The notes: generated by a model not told the origin, from the sequence alone. A DNA stretch of 64,000 bases from Hydrogenophaga aromaticivorans (GCF_013387465.1 NZ_VYGV01000015.1:264895-328894), one strand, 5' to 3'. Shown: positions 32,421-44,067, numbered from the stretch's first letter. Numbers and translations: made by a program.

Positions 32421-33818
32421 TCAGCCGCGCATCAGCGCTTCGATCTCGTCGGCCTGCACCGGCACGCCGCGGCTGATGAGTTCGCAGCCGGTGGCGGTGA
32501 CGATGGCGTCGTCTTCGATGCGGATGCCGATGTTCCAGAAGTGTTCCGGCACGCCCTCGCCCGGGCGCACGTACAGCCCGGGCTCGATGGTGAGGACCAT
32601 GCCGGGCTGGAGGATGCGGCTGGGGCGGTCCTTGATGAGCTCGCCCGAGAGCGGGTCCTTGCGTTCGTTGACGGTACCGATCTCCGACGGTTCCACGTAG
32701 CCGCCGCAGTCGTGCACGTCCATGCCCAGCCAGTGGCCGGTGCGGTGCATGTAGAACGGAAAGTAGCTGCGGTTGGTGATCACGTCCTGCGCGCTGCCCA
32801 CCTTGTTCTTGTCGAGCAGGCCGACGTCGAGCAGGCCCTGCGCCAGCACGGCGACCGTGGCTTCGTGCGGGTCGGTGAAACGCGCGCCGGCTTTCGTCGC
32901 CGTCACCGCCGCTTCCTGCGAGGCCAGCACCAGGTCGTACAGCGTGCGCTGCGGGCCGGTGAAGCTGCCGTTGGCGGGGAAGGTGCGGGTGATGTCGCTG
33001 GCGTAGCCGTCGAGCTCGCAGCCGGCGTCGATCAGCACCAGCTCGCCGCTGCGGATGGGCGCGGTGTCGGCGCGGTAATGCAGGATGCAGGCGTTGGCGC
33101 CGGCGGCGACGATGCTGCCGTAGGCCGGGTACTGCGAGCCCTGCTGGCGGAACTCGTGCAGCAGCTCGGCGTCGAGGTGGTACTCGCGCACGTCCTGGCC
33201 CGCACGCAGCATGGCGGCGCAGCGCTGCATGGCGCGGATGTGGGCACGCGCGCTGATCTGCGCGGCGCGGCGCATCACGTCCTGTTCGTGCGCATCCTTG
33301 GTCAGGCGCATCTCGTCCAGCAGGGCGCAGAGGTCGCGCTGCGACTCGGGGCACAGGGCGCCGTAGCGCACGCGGGCACGCACCGGCTGCAGCCACTGAT
33401 TGACGCGGCTCTCCAGCCCCTCGTGGGTGGCAAACGGGTACCAGACCACGCTGCGGTTTTCCAGCAGCCGGGGCAGGCGCTGGTCGAGTTCGGCCACGGA
33501 AAACGCGGCCTGCACGCCGAGCGCGTCGGGCGCGGCGTCCGGGCCCAGCCGCAGGCCGTCCCAGATCTCGCGCTCGGCGTCTTTCGGGTTGCAAAACAGC
33601 GTGCTCTCGCCTTCGGCGGTGATCACCAGCCAAGCCTTGGGTTCGGTGAAGCCGGTCAGGTAATAGAAGTAGCTGTCGTGCCGGAACAGGAAGTCGCTGT
33701 CGCGGTTGCGCTGCTGCTCGGGCGCGGTGGGCACGATGGCGATGCCACCGGGGCCGAGCTGGGCAGCGAGCTGCGCGCGGCGTTGGGTGTAGAGGGCGTG
33801 GGAGGTGTGTGCGTCCAT
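32421..33818 (-). CDS. pepP: Xaa-Pro aminopeptidase PepP
   Basis: A 465-residue M24B metallopeptidase (aminopeptidase P) that removes an N-terminal residue preceding proline, using two Mn ions. Seen: N-terminal creatinase-like domain (MDAHTSHALYTQRRAQLAAQL; FLFRHDSYFYYLTGF), then the pita-bread fold with metal ligands: Asp in VLIDAGCEL, Asp in YASDITRTF, His in HRTGHWLGMDVHDCGGY, Glu in LTIEPGLYV, Glu in TATGCELIS. Cytoplasmic. ATG 33818; the longer frame crosses a hairpin repeat. Confidence 0.94.
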   Translation of the reverse strand: MDAHTSHALYTQRRAQLAAQLGPGGIAIVPTAPEQQRNRDSDFLFRHDSYFYYLTGFTEPKAWLVITAEGESTLFCNPKDAEREIWDGLRLGPDAAPDALGVQAAFSVAELDQRLPRLLENRSVVWYPFATHEGLESRVNQWLQPVRARVRYGALCPESQRDLCALLDEMRLTKDAHEQDVMRRAAQISARAHIRAMQRCAAMLRAGQDVREYHLDAELLHEFRQQGSQYPAYGSIVAAGANACILHYRADTAPIRSGELVLIDAGCELDGYASDITRTFPANGSFTGPQRTLYDLVLASQEAAVTATKAGARFTDPHEATVAVLAQGLLDVGLLDKNKVGSAQDVITNRSYFPFYMHRTGHWLGMDVHDCGGYVEPSEIGTVNERKDPLSGELIKDRPSRILQPGMVLTIEPGLYVRPGEGVPEHFWNIGIRIEDDAIVTATGCELISRGVPVQADEIEALMRG

Positions 33819-33883
33819 GGACGCATTCTCCGTGTTTTGCAACGACCCCGCAGTGCCACTGTCCGGCGCGCAGTTCAACCAAG

Positions 33884-33974
33884 GATGCGGTGGAACCGGC
33901 TTCGACGGGACGAAGAGGCATCGGCTCCGACGATGACGCGGCCTGCAAGGCACGCCGCAGGCGGCGCGGGGGGA
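33884..33974 (+). repeat. 3'-UTR hairpin repeat, copy 4 (diverged)
   Basis: GGAACCGGC core retained, right inner arm lost. Outer arms GATGC (33884-33888) and GCATC (33918-33922) still pair. The third hairpin is duplicated in variant form (GCC-TGCA-AGGC-like, then CGCC-GCA-GGCG). G-rich end 10 nt from the murU stop at 33985. Confidence 0.6.
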
Positions 33975-33984
33975 GCCGATTGCT

Positions 33985-34737
33985 TCAGCCCAGTTCTTTC
34001 AGGCGCTCGGGTGTGCCGACATCGGTCCAGGGGCCGGTGTAGAGCTCGGCGCTCACGAGCCCGGCGTCCATGGCCTGGCGCAGCAGCGGCGCCAGAGGTG
34101 CGGCGGTGCCCTGCGGGTTGCCGGGGATGGTTTCGCACCACGGGGCTTCAAACAGCGCGCGGCGGTACAGGCCGATGGTGCTGTAGGTGTGTTTCTGGTC
34201 GGCCTGGTTCAGCGCCCGGCCGTCGGCGGCCAGGCCGAAGTCGCCTTGGGGGTTGTGCGCCGGGTTGGGCACCAGCCAGATATGCGCCAGCAGGCCGCTG
34301 GCGCTGAAGCGGTCCACGCTGGCCTGGGTGAAGGGAAAGCCGGGCACGTAGACGTCGCCCGCCAGCACCCAGAACACCTCGCCCAGCAGCGGCAGCGCGC
34401 GCGAAATACCACCCGCGGTTTCGAGCGCGTAGCCGAAGTCCTGGCCTTCGTGTGAAAACGCAACCTCGGCGCCCGGGTGGGCTTGTGGCCAGTCGGCGAA
34501 CTCCTGCTCGATCTGCTCGCCCAGCCAGGCGGTGTTGACCACCAGTCGGGAGAAGCCACCCTGGTGCAGCGCTTCCATCTCCCACTGCATCAGCGGCTTG
34601 CCCTGCACCCGCAGCAAAGGCTTGGGTGTCACGTCGGTCAGCGGGCGCATGCGCATGCCGCGCCCGGCGGCCAGGATCATGGCGGGGATGGTGGCTTTCG
34701 CGGTGGTGTGGGGCAAGGTCACGTCTGCATTATTCAC
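33985..34737 (-). CDS. murU: MurU-type N-acetylmuramate-1-phosphate uridylyltransferase
   Basis: A nucleotidyltransferase of about 231-250 residues. Seen: the glycine-rich NTP site MILAAGRGMRMRPLTDVTPKPLL (part: ILAAGRGMRMRPLT), GKPLMQWEME, the metal Asp in LAGDVYVPG, and WTDVGTPERLKEL. By family, it converts MurNAc-1-phosphate and UTP to UDP-MurNAc, the step after AmgK in the recycling route; AmgK is encoded here at 6-7 kb. Other nucleotidyltransferases (GlmU-like, RmlA-like) fit less well by length. GTG 34737 gives a 19-residue extension; ATG 34680 starts exactly at MILAAG and may be the true start. Confidence 0.8.
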   Translation of the reverse strand: MNNADVTLPHTTAKATIPAMILAAGRGMRMRPLTDVTPKPLLRVQGKPLMQWEMEALHQGGFSRLVVNTAWLGEQIEQEFADWPQAHPGAEVAFSHEGQDFGYALETAGGISRALPLLGEVFWVLAGDVYVPGFPFTQASVDRFSASGLLAHIWLVPNPAHNPQGDFGLAADGRALNQADQKHTYSTIGLYRRALFEAPWCETIPGNPQGTAAPLAPLLRQAMDAGLVSAELYTGPWTDVGTPERLKELG

Positions 34738-34823
34738 GAGCCGCCAGGGCCGGACGGGCGGCCCGATAAAATCTCGGGTTTGGCGCCCTGGGCGCTGTCA
34801 TCCCACCTCACCACGGTTCATCC

Positions 34824-37962
<3,139 letters not shown>

Positions 37963-38043
37963 GGCACCTCCTGCGCCGCTTCGTAGCTTCCCCCGGAAGG
38001 GGCCGCACCCGGTGGCCCGGCGGAGCCGGCTCTACGGGTGCCC
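37963..38043 (-). repeat. 3'-UTR hairpin repeat, copy 5 (opposite orientation)
   Basis: Inverted relative to the other copies, matching gap, which is on the plus strand. Begins immediately after the gap stop. Outer arms GCACCCG (38005-38011) and CGGGTGC (38035-38041) pair perfectly over 7 bp; the inner stem is CCGGC/GCCGG; the C/G hairpin is CCCCCGGAAGGGG-like. Confidence 0.8.
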
Positions 38044-38050
38044 TGGAATG

Positions 38051-38084
38051 AAAAAAAGCCGCTGTGAAAACAGCGGCTTTTTTT
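38051..38084. terminator. Strong bidirectional intrinsic terminator
   Basis: Perfect 15-bp stem including A7/T7 ends, core AGCCGCTGT / ACAGCGGCT, GAAA tetraloop (38066-38069). Ends tkt-gap (+) and the SPOR-birA transcript (-), overlapping the SPOR stop. Confidence 0.92.
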
Positions 38085-38842
38085 CATTCGCAGGGCTGGA
38101 GTCTTTTGCCCGCGAGAGCAGCGCCGAGGCCACTCACAGCGTTGCGCTGCGCTTCGGTGGCGGCGGGCAGGCGCAGGACAAAGTTGGTGCCTTCGGGCCG
38201 CTCCACCGCCACGCGCGCGGTGCGCACGCCCTTTTTGCTCAGGTCCTGCAGGGCCTGTTCGGCCGAGGCTTCGCTGGAGAAGGTGCCCAGCGCCAGACCG
38301 CGTCCGAGTGCTGGCACCGTGACTTCCCGGAATTCGATCTTGATGTCGCGCAGTTCGGTCTTTTTGCGCGCCATCTGCTCGTCGTTGTAGCGTCCCATGT
38401 AGACAATCCAGCGGCCTCCGCTGAGAACTTCGTTGAGCCGCCAGGCGCCGTCGGGCAGGCCCAGTTGTTGCAGGGCACTGCGCAACACATCGGCCTGGGC
38501 TGGCGAGTAGATGGCGGCTTGCCAACAAGCGGTGGCGGGCGTGTTGTCGGTCTGGGGCTTGGCAGGGACTTCGGGGGCCGCAACCGTGGTCGCTGCCATT
38601 GCCTCTGGCGCTGGAGCGGGTGGTGTTGGGGGCGCCGCCGTCGGTGCCGTGGCGTTCGATGGCGCCTCGGCCGGCCGGGGGGCGTTGAGCAGGCGCAAGC
38701 CCTCGGGCTTGATCTGGGATCGCAACCGCTCGGGCTCGGACTGCACCACCGGTTTCAGGCCCAGGGCGCCCAGGTACCCTTGGGTCCAGGCGAAATAGCC
38801 CGCGTTGGCCAGCACCAGCAACCAGATCACCACCCTCAACAT
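38084..38842 (-). CDS. SPOR-domain membrane-anchored protein
   Basis: A 252-residue bitopic inner-membrane protein. Seen: N-terminal helix MLRVVIWLLVLANAGYFAW (residues 1-20), a Pro/Ala-rich periplasmic linker (about 58-102), and a C-terminal SPOR-like domain (IVYMGRYNDEQMARKKTELRD; LALGTFSSEASAEQALQDLSKKG) that binds denuded septal peptidoglycan. Probably acts at the division site; no division partner is encoded beside it. It overlaps birA by 7 bp. Confidence 0.8.
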   Translation of the reverse strand: MLRVVIWLLVLANAGYFAWTQGYLGALGLKPVVQSEPERLRSQIKPEGLRLLNAPRPAEAPSNATAPTAAPPTPPAPAPEAMAATTVAAPEVPAKPQTDNTPATACWQAAIYSPAQADVLRSALQQLGLPDGAWRLNEVLSGGRWIVYMGRYNDEQMARKKTELRDIKIEFREVTVPALGRGLALGTFSSEASAEQALQDLSKKGVRTARVAVERPEGTNFVLRLPAATEAQRNAVSGLGAALAGKRLQPCE

Positions 38843-39648
38843 GGCCGCACACTCACTTCCGAACTGGTGACCGCCTGCATGCCCTGGTCGGTCTGAACCA
38901 GCAAGGCCCCTTGCGGGCTCACACCACAGGCGGTTCCCTGGGTGCCGTCGGACAGGCGCACACTTTGCCCCTGGAGCGCATCGCGCCGGGCGAAACGCTC
39001 GGCAAAGGCGGTGAAGCCTTGCGACTCAAAGGCCTGGATGTCGCGCACCAGCGCGGGCGCCACCCGTGCCAGCGCCTCGCCCGCGGTCAGGCCCACCAGC
39101 ACCTCGGACAAGCCGGCGGGCGCCATGGCGGGCAGCAGCGCGTCCGGGCTGGCCAGGGCGCTCACGGCCGCGGCTTCGGGGCGGGCGATGTTGATGCCCA
39201 CGCCCACCACGACCAAGCGCGGGTGTGTGGCAGCGCTGCCGACCGATGTGCCGTTGCTGGCGGTTTCCACCAGGATGCCACCGAGCTTGCGCTGGTGCAG
39301 CCAGAGGTCGTTGGGCCACTTGAGCCGCACATCCGGGTGCAGGCTCTCGGCCAGGCTCACGCCGACCGCCAGAGACAGGCCGGACCAGTCGGCCGGCGCC
39401 AGCGGCAGCGCGAGCGAAAAGGTGAGCGACTGGCCGGCCTTGCTGTGCCAGCCCTTGCCCAGACGACCGCGCCCGGCGGTCTGCTCGTCGGCCGCCAGCA
39501 GCACCGGCTCCATCAACCCGGCGCGCGCGCGGCGCATGAGCTCGCTGCTGGTGGAGTCGATGCTGGGCAGCACCTCGACCGTGAAACCCGGCAGATCGGG
39601 CACGACCGCCTGCCAGACGGCCTCGACGTGGGCGAGCAGGTCAGACAT
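38836..39648 (-). CDS. birA: Biotin-[acetyl-CoA-carboxylase] ligase
   Basis: A 270-residue biotin protein ligase that adenylates biotin and attaches it to the AccB lysine. Seen: STSSELMRRARAGL, the biotin/ATP loop ADEQTAGRGRLGKGW (GRGRxG), LKWPNDLW, KLGGILVE and the C-terminal SH3-like domain ending LVQTDQGMQAV. The N-terminal winged helix of enterobacterial BirA is absent, so it is a monofunctional class I ligase without repressor role. ATG 39648. Overlaps the SPOR gene. Confidence 0.93.
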   Translation of the reverse strand: MSDLLAHVEAVWQAVVPDLPGFTVEVLPSIDSTSSELMRRARAGLMEPVLLAADEQTAGRGRLGKGWHSKAGQSLTFSLALPLAPADWSGLSLAVGVSLAESLHPDVRLKWPNDLWLHQRKLGGILVETASNGTSVGSAATHPRLVVVGVGINIARPEAAAVSALASPDALLPAMAPAGLSEVLVGLTAGEALARVAPALVRDIQAFESQGFTAFAERFARRDALQGQSVRLSDGTQGTACGVSPQGALLVQTDQGMQAVTSSEVSVRPC

Positions 39649-39675
39649 GGTCGGAGAGGCGCGCCTGCAGCCCAG

Positions 39676-39750
39676 AACACCGCGCAACCGGCTTTGCCGG
39701 GGCGCTGGTGTTGTCCCCTTGGGGGGAAGACGCGAAGCGGCGCAGGGGGG
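39676..39750 (+). repeat. 3'-UTR hairpin repeat, copy 6
   Basis: Outer arms AACACC (39676-39681) / GGTGTT (39707-39712) and GCGC / GCGC pair; inner stem CCGGC/GCCGG; C/G hairpin CCCCTTGGGG; third hairpin CGC-GAA-GCG. The G-rich end abuts the SET gene stop codon (39751). Confidence 0.85.
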
Positions 39751-40296
39751 TCATCCCAGTTTCGTGGCACGGCCACCGCGCTTCGGCGCCAGCAGCGTGC
39801 CGCGGCAGTTCTTGGCGCCGCACCAGCAGGGGTACTCGGCCTTGAGCTTCGGGGTGTAGGGCTCGTCGATCACCAGGCCGTAGTCGTAGAACAGCTCTTC
39901 GCCCGCGGCGATGTTGCGCTGGGCGCGGATGAAGACCCGGCCGTCGTCCACCTCGGCTTCGCAGTTGGGGTTGCAGCTGTGGTTGATCCAGCGCGAGGAG
40001 TTGCCGCCCACCTTGGCGTCGATGACGTGGCCTTCATCGATGTGGAAATAGAAGGTGTGGTTCGGATCGCTGGGGTCGTGGGGGTGGCGCCTGAGCGCCT
40101 CGTCCCAGCTGATGATCTCGCCCACGTATTCAATCAGGGTCTCACCTTCGGCCAGATCCACGACGGCGTAGACGCCCTTGCCGTGCACGCCGGAGCGCCG
40201 CGTCTGGATGCGCCGGCTGCTGGCAGCGGGCGTTTTGGTGGCGGAAGCGGCGCGCGTCTGGCGGGGGCTTTTTGCGAAACCTGCGGTTTTCGTCAC
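39751..40296 (-). CDS. Bacterial SET-domain protein-lysine methyltransferase
   Basis: A 181-residue SET-domain protein. Seen: Ala/Lys/Arg-rich basic N-terminus (residues 1-33), VHGKGVYAVVDLAEGE, the SAM/knot motif RWINHSCNPNC (103-112, with NHSCNPNC), ELFYDYG (135-140), and a post-SET zinc-type CWCG-x3-C (Cys157, 159, 164). All hallmark residues of an active SET enzyme are present. Possible targets are basic nucleoid proteins or ribosomal proteins; not determinable here. GTG 40296 start. Divergent from topB across an alternating purine-pyrimidine tract. Confidence 0.88.
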   Translation of the reverse strand: MTKTAGFAKSPRQTRAASATKTPAASSRRIQTRRSGVHGKGVYAVVDLAEGETLIEYVGEIISWDEALRRHPHDPSDPNHTFYFHIDEGHVIDAKVGGNSSRWINHSCNPNCEAEVDDGRVFIRAQRNIAAGEELFYDYGLVIDEPYTPKLKAEYPCWCGAKNCRGTLLAPKRGGRATKLG

Positions 40297-40329
40297 GGCC
40301 GGAATTTTTGGTAAGGTTGATTCATGCAG

Positions 40330-40378
40330 GTGCGCGCGTGTGTGTGCGTACCCATGTGTGCGCGTGCATGCGCGCGTG
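40330..40378. other. Alternating purine-pyrimidine (Z-DNA-prone) tract
   Basis: Two perfectly alternating runs, 22 nt (40330-40351) and 26 nt (40353-40378), rich in GTGCGC/GTGTGTGCG repeats, separated by one base. Such tracts form Z-DNA under negative supercoiling. It lies between the SET gene (starts 40296, -) and topB (starts 40395, +). Confidence 0.8.
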
Positions 40379-40394
40379 AAAGCTGATTGTAGAG

Positions 40395-43367
40395 ATGAAA
40401 ACTGCTGAAGGTTTCGCCAAAACCCTGGTCATTGCCGAGAAGCCATCCGTGGCCCAGGACATCGTGCGAGCGCTCACCCCGGTGGCGGGCAAGTTCGACA
40501 AGCACGATGACCACTTCGAGAGTGACACCTACGTCGTCACTTCCGCCGTGGGCCACCTGGTGGAGATCGCCGCGCCCGAAGAGTTCGACGTCAAACGTGG
40601 CAAGTGGAGCTTCGCCCACCTGCCGGTGCTGCCGCCCTACTTTGAACTCAAGCCGATCGACAAGACCAAGTCGCGCCTGTCGGCGGTGGTGCGCCTGGCC
40701 AAGCGCAAGGACGTGACGAAACTCATCAACGCCTGTGACGCGGGCCGCGAGGGCGAGCTGATCTTCCGGCTGATCGAACAGTACGCCGGTGGCCTGAAGG
40801 GCGGCTCGTACCAGACGCTGGGCAAGCCGGTGCAGCGCCTGTGGCTGCAATCCATGACGCCGGCGGCCATCCGCGACGGTTTTGAACACCTGCGCAGCGA
40901 TGCACAGATGCAGGGACTGGCCGACGCCGCGCGCAGCCGTTCCGAGGCCGACTGGATGGTCGGCATCAACGGCACGCGCGCCATGACCGCGTTCAACTCG
41001 CGCGACGGCGGCTTTTTCCTCACCACGGTCGGCCGGGTGCAGACGCCCACGCTGTCCATCGTGGTCGAGCGCGAAGAAAAGATCCGCGCCCACCGCAGCC
41101 GCGACTACTGGGAAATCCACGCGGCCTTCCTGGCCGAGGCCGGCGAGTACCCGGGCAAGTGGTTCGACCCCGCGTTCAAGAAGCCCACCGGCGATGACGC
41201 CGACCTGGAGCAGCGCGCCGACCGCGTCTGGAGCCAGCGCGAAGCCCAGGCGATCGCCGATGCGGTGCGCGGCAAGGCCGCCAGCGTCAAGGAAGAGAGC
41301 AAACCCACCACGCAGGCCAGCGGCCTGCTGTACGACCTGACCAGCCTGCAGCGCGAGGCCAACGGCCGCTTCGGCTTCTCGGCCAAGACCACGCTGCAGC
41401 TGGCGCAAAGCCTGTACGAGCGCCACAAGGCCCTGACCTACCCGCGGACCGACTCGCGCGCCCTGCCCGAGGACTATTTGCCCACGGTGAAGCAGACCTT
41501 CGAGATGCTGGCCGGCAGCGGCATGAAGCACCTGGCGCCGCACGCGCGCACCGCGCTCGACGGCGGCTACATCCGCCCGAGCAAGCGCATCTTCGACAAC
41601 AGCAAGGTGTCGGACCACTTCGCCATCATCCCCACGCTGCAGGCGCCGCACGGGCTGAGCGAAGCCGAGCAGAAGCTGTACGACCTGGTGGTTCGCCGCT
41701 TCCTGGCGGTGTTCTTCCCCAGCGCCGAATTCATGGTCACGACCCGCATCACGAGTGTGGTCAATCACCACTTCAAGACCGAAGGCAAGGTGCTGGTCAA
41801 GCCGGGCTGGATGGCGGTCTATGGCAAGGAAGCCGCCGAAGACGTGGTGGATGCCAAAGAGGGCGACAAGGGGCAGAACCTGGTGCCGGTGCGCGAAGGC
41901 GAGACCGTGCGCACCGAATCGGTGGAGACCAAAGGCCTGAAGACCAAGCCACCCGCACGCTATTCGGAAGCCACCCTGCTGGGCGCCATGGAAGGCGCCG
42001 GCAAGCTGGTGGATGACGACGAGCTGCGCGAAGCGATGCAGGAAAAAGGCCTGGGCACGCCTGCCACGCGCGCGGCCATCATCGAAGGCCTGCTGACCGA
42101 GAAGTACATGTTCCGCGAAGGCCGCGAGATCATCCCCACGGCCAAGGCCTTCCAGCTCATGACACTGCTGCGAGGCCTGGGCGTGGAAGAACTCTCCAAG
42201 CCCGAGCTCACCGGCGAGTGGGAATACAAGCTGGCGCAGATGGAGCACGGCAAGCTCAGCCGCGCCGCCTTCATGGGCGAGATCGCCGCCATGACCGAGC
42301 GCATGGTGAAGAAGGCCAAGGAATACGACCGCGACACCATCCCCGGCAACTACGCCACCCTGCAAACGCCCTGCCCCAACTGCGGCGGCGTGGTGAAAGA
42401 AAACTACCGCCGCTACGGCTGCACCGGCACCGACGGCAACAGCGAGGGCTGCGGCTTCTCGTTCGGCAAGTCGCCGGCCGGTCGCACCTTCGAGCCCGAA
42501 GAGGCCGAACAGCTGCTGGCGACCAAAAAGATCGGCCCGCTGGAAGGCTTCCGCTCCAAGGCGGGCTGGCCCTTCGTGGCCGAGATCGTCATCAAGTTCA
42601 ACGAAGAAGAGAAGAACTGGAAACTCGAATTCGACTTCGGTGACGACAAGAAAAACGAAGAGACCGGTGAGCTGGTCGATTTCACCGGCAGCGAATCGCT
42701 CGGCGCCTGCCCCAAGTGTGGCGGAGCGGTGCACGAACACGGCGCCAACTACGTCTGCGAGAAGTCGGTGCCGACGATGGCGCAGGCCACACCGACTTGC
42801 GACTTCAAGAGCGGCAAGATCATCCTGCAGCAGCCGGTGGCGCGCGAGCAGATGAGCAAGTTGCTGGAAACCGGCAAGACCGACCTGCTCGACAAGTTCG
42901 TCTCCATGCGCACGCGCCGTGCGTTCAAGGCCTTCCTGGCCTGGGACAAGGAAGCGGGCAAGGTGAACTTCGAGTTCGCACCGTCCAAGTTCCCGCCGCG
43001 CAAGACCGCGGCCGGCGCACCCGTGCGCGCGGCGGCTGGCAAAGCCGCCCCGGCCAAGAAGGCCGCGCCTGCGAAGAAAGCCGCAGCCAATAAGGCGCCC
43101 GCGGTCAAAACGCCCAAGGCGCCGCGCAAGACCACTGCCGCGAGCGGCAAGCAGCCCAGCGCGGCGCTGGCCGCGGTGATCGGTGCCGATGCCGTGTCGC
43201 GCCCCGAAGCGGTGAAGAAGCTGTGGGACTACATCAAGGCCAACGGTCTGCAGGACGCGGCCAACAAGCGCAACATCAACGCCGACGCCAAGCTGGAACC
43301 GGTGTTCGGCAAGCCGCAGGTGACCATGTTTGAAATCGCCGGCGTGCTGGGCAAACACCTCAGCTGA
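40395..43367 (+). CDS. topB: DNA topoisomerase III with C-terminal SWIB domain
   Basis: A 990-residue type IA topoisomerase that decatenates and relaxes negatively supercoiled DNA. Seen: TOPRIM domain (LVIAEKPSVAQDIVR; DAGREGELIFR), catalytic Tyr349 in LTYPRTDSRALP, a Cys motif CPNCGG...CTG..EGCGF (about 659-685), a second Cys set (CPKCGG), an Ala/Lys-rich linker with repeated PAKKAA (about 875-922), and a SWIB/MDM2-like domain in the last 65 residues (RPEAVKKLWDYIKANGLQD; FGKPQVTMFEIAGVLGKHL). Enterobacterial TopB lacks SWIB, and the protein is long as a result. Leads topB-GST on the plus strand. Confidence 0.92.
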   Translation: MKTAEGFAKTLVIAEKPSVAQDIVRALTPVAGKFDKHDDHFESDTYVVTSAVGHLVEIAAPEEFDVKRGKWSFAHLPVLPPYFELKPIDKTKSRLSAVVRLAKRKDVTKLINACDAGREGELIFRLIEQYAGGLKGGSYQTLGKPVQRLWLQSMTPAAIRDGFEHLRSDAQMQGLADAARSRSEADWMVGINGTRAMTAFNSRDGGFFLTTVGRVQTPTLSIVVEREEKIRAHRSRDYWEIHAAFLAEAGEYPGKWFDPAFKKPTGDDADLEQRADRVWSQREAQAIADAVRGKAASVKEESKPTTQASGLLYDLTSLQREANGRFGFSAKTTLQLAQSLYERHKALTYPRTDSRALPEDYLPTVKQTFEMLAGSGMKHLAPHARTALDGGYIRPSKRIFDNSKVSDHFAIIPTLQAPHGLSEAEQKLYDLVVRRFLAVFFPSAEFMVTTRITSVVNHHFKTEGKVLVKPGWMAVYGKEAAEDVVDAKEGDKGQNLVPVREGETVRTESVETKGLKTKPPARYSEATLLGAMEGAGKLVDDDELREAMQEKGLGTPATRAAIIEGLLTEKYMFREGREIIPTAKAFQLMTLLRGLGVEELSKPELTGEWEYKLAQMEHGKLSRAAFMGEIAAMTERMVKKAKEYDRDTIPGNYATLQTPCPNCGGVVKENYRRYGCTGTDGNSEGCGFSFGKSPAGRTFEPEEAEQLLATKKIGPLEGFRSKAGWPFVAEIVIKFNEEEKNWKLEFDFGDDKKNEETGELVDFTGSESLGACPKCGGAVHEHGANYVCEKSVPTMAQATPTCDFKSGKIILQQPVAREQMSKLLETGKTDLLDKFVSMRTRRAFKAFLAWDKEAGKVNFEFAPSKFPPRKTAAGAPVRAAAGKAAPAKKAAPAKKAAANKAPAVKTPKAPRKTTAASGKQPSAALAAVIGADAVSRPEAVKKLWDYIKANGLQDAANKRNINADAKLEPVFGKPQVTMFEIAGVLGKHLS

Positions 43368-43385
43368 TTCAGGAGACAACACACC

Positions 43386-44042
43386 ATGAGTCTCAAACTT
43401 TATTTCGCCCCCGGCGCCTGCTCGTTCGTGCCGCACAGCATGCTGGAACTCTCGGGTGCGCCATTCGAACCCGCCAGCGTCAAGCTGCACAAGGGCGAGC
43501 AGCGCTCGGCTGAGTATCTGGCGCTCAACCCGCGCGGCCAGGTGCCGGTGCTGGTGGACGACGGCGAGGTGGTCACCCAGATCGTGTCCATCCTGTTGCA
43601 CCTGGATGCGAAGTTTCCACAGGCCGGCATCCTGCCCGCGTCGGGGCTGGCGCGCACGCGTGCGCTGTCCACGCTGGCCTGGATGAACAACACGGTGCAC
43701 CCCACCTTCACCCATGTGTTCATGCCGCAGAAGTTCACCGAGGACGAAGGCGCGCAGAAGGTCATTCGTGCGTTCGCCGCGAACAGCTACCGGGGTCTGC
43801 TGGGCGAGATCGAGGTGCTCGCGGCCCAGGCTTCACCCTGGCTCACGGGCGAGAAGCCGGGCGCGCTCGACGCCTACGCGCTGACCCTGCTGCGTTGGGG
43901 CGGTTACGCGGGCATCGATCCCACCACCTTCCCCTCCACCTGGGCGCTGGCCCAGCGGTTCGCGGCACTGCCGGCCGTGGCGCGCGCGGTGGAGCGCGAG
44001 AAGCTGCAGCTCAACGTGTACCAGCCGGCCATGGCGGCCTGA
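43386..44042 (+). CDS. Glutathione S-transferase family protein
   Basis: A 218-residue GST. Seen: thioredoxin-like N-domain LKLYFAPGACSFVPHSMLELSG with the beta-class Cys in GACS, the cis-Pro NPRGQVPVLVDDG, and an all-helical C-domain ending ERLKL-like. It is of the bacterial beta/GstA type that conjugates glutathione to electrophiles or reduces peroxides; specific substrate unknown. Shine-Dalgarno CAGGAGAC fixes the start. It lies 18 bp downstream of topB and is probably cotranscribed. Confidence 0.85.
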   Translation: MSLKLYFAPGACSFVPHSMLELSGAPFEPASVKLHKGEQRSAEYLALNPRGQVPVLVDDGEVVTQIVSILLHLDAKFPQAGILPASGLARTRALSTLAWMNNTVHPTFTHVFMPQKFTEDEGAQKVIRAFAANSYRGLLGEIEVLAAQASPWLTGEKPGALDAYALTLLRWGGYAGIDPTTFPSTWALAQRFAALPAVARAVEREKLQLNVYQPAMAA

Positions 44043-44067
44043 ATTTCCGCGGCCGCGTCGCCGGGCC

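Noticed and set aside
43021..43140. Ala/Lys repeats in topB as a tandem DNA repeat
   Set aside because: These are a low-complexity protein linker with codon variation, not a DNA repeat array.
40293..43715. Very long minus-strand ORF (1140 codons) opposite topB
   Set aside because: Antisense shadow: composition is His/Arg/Gln/Ala-rich with no recognisable domain, while topB on the plus strand has all catalytic motifs.
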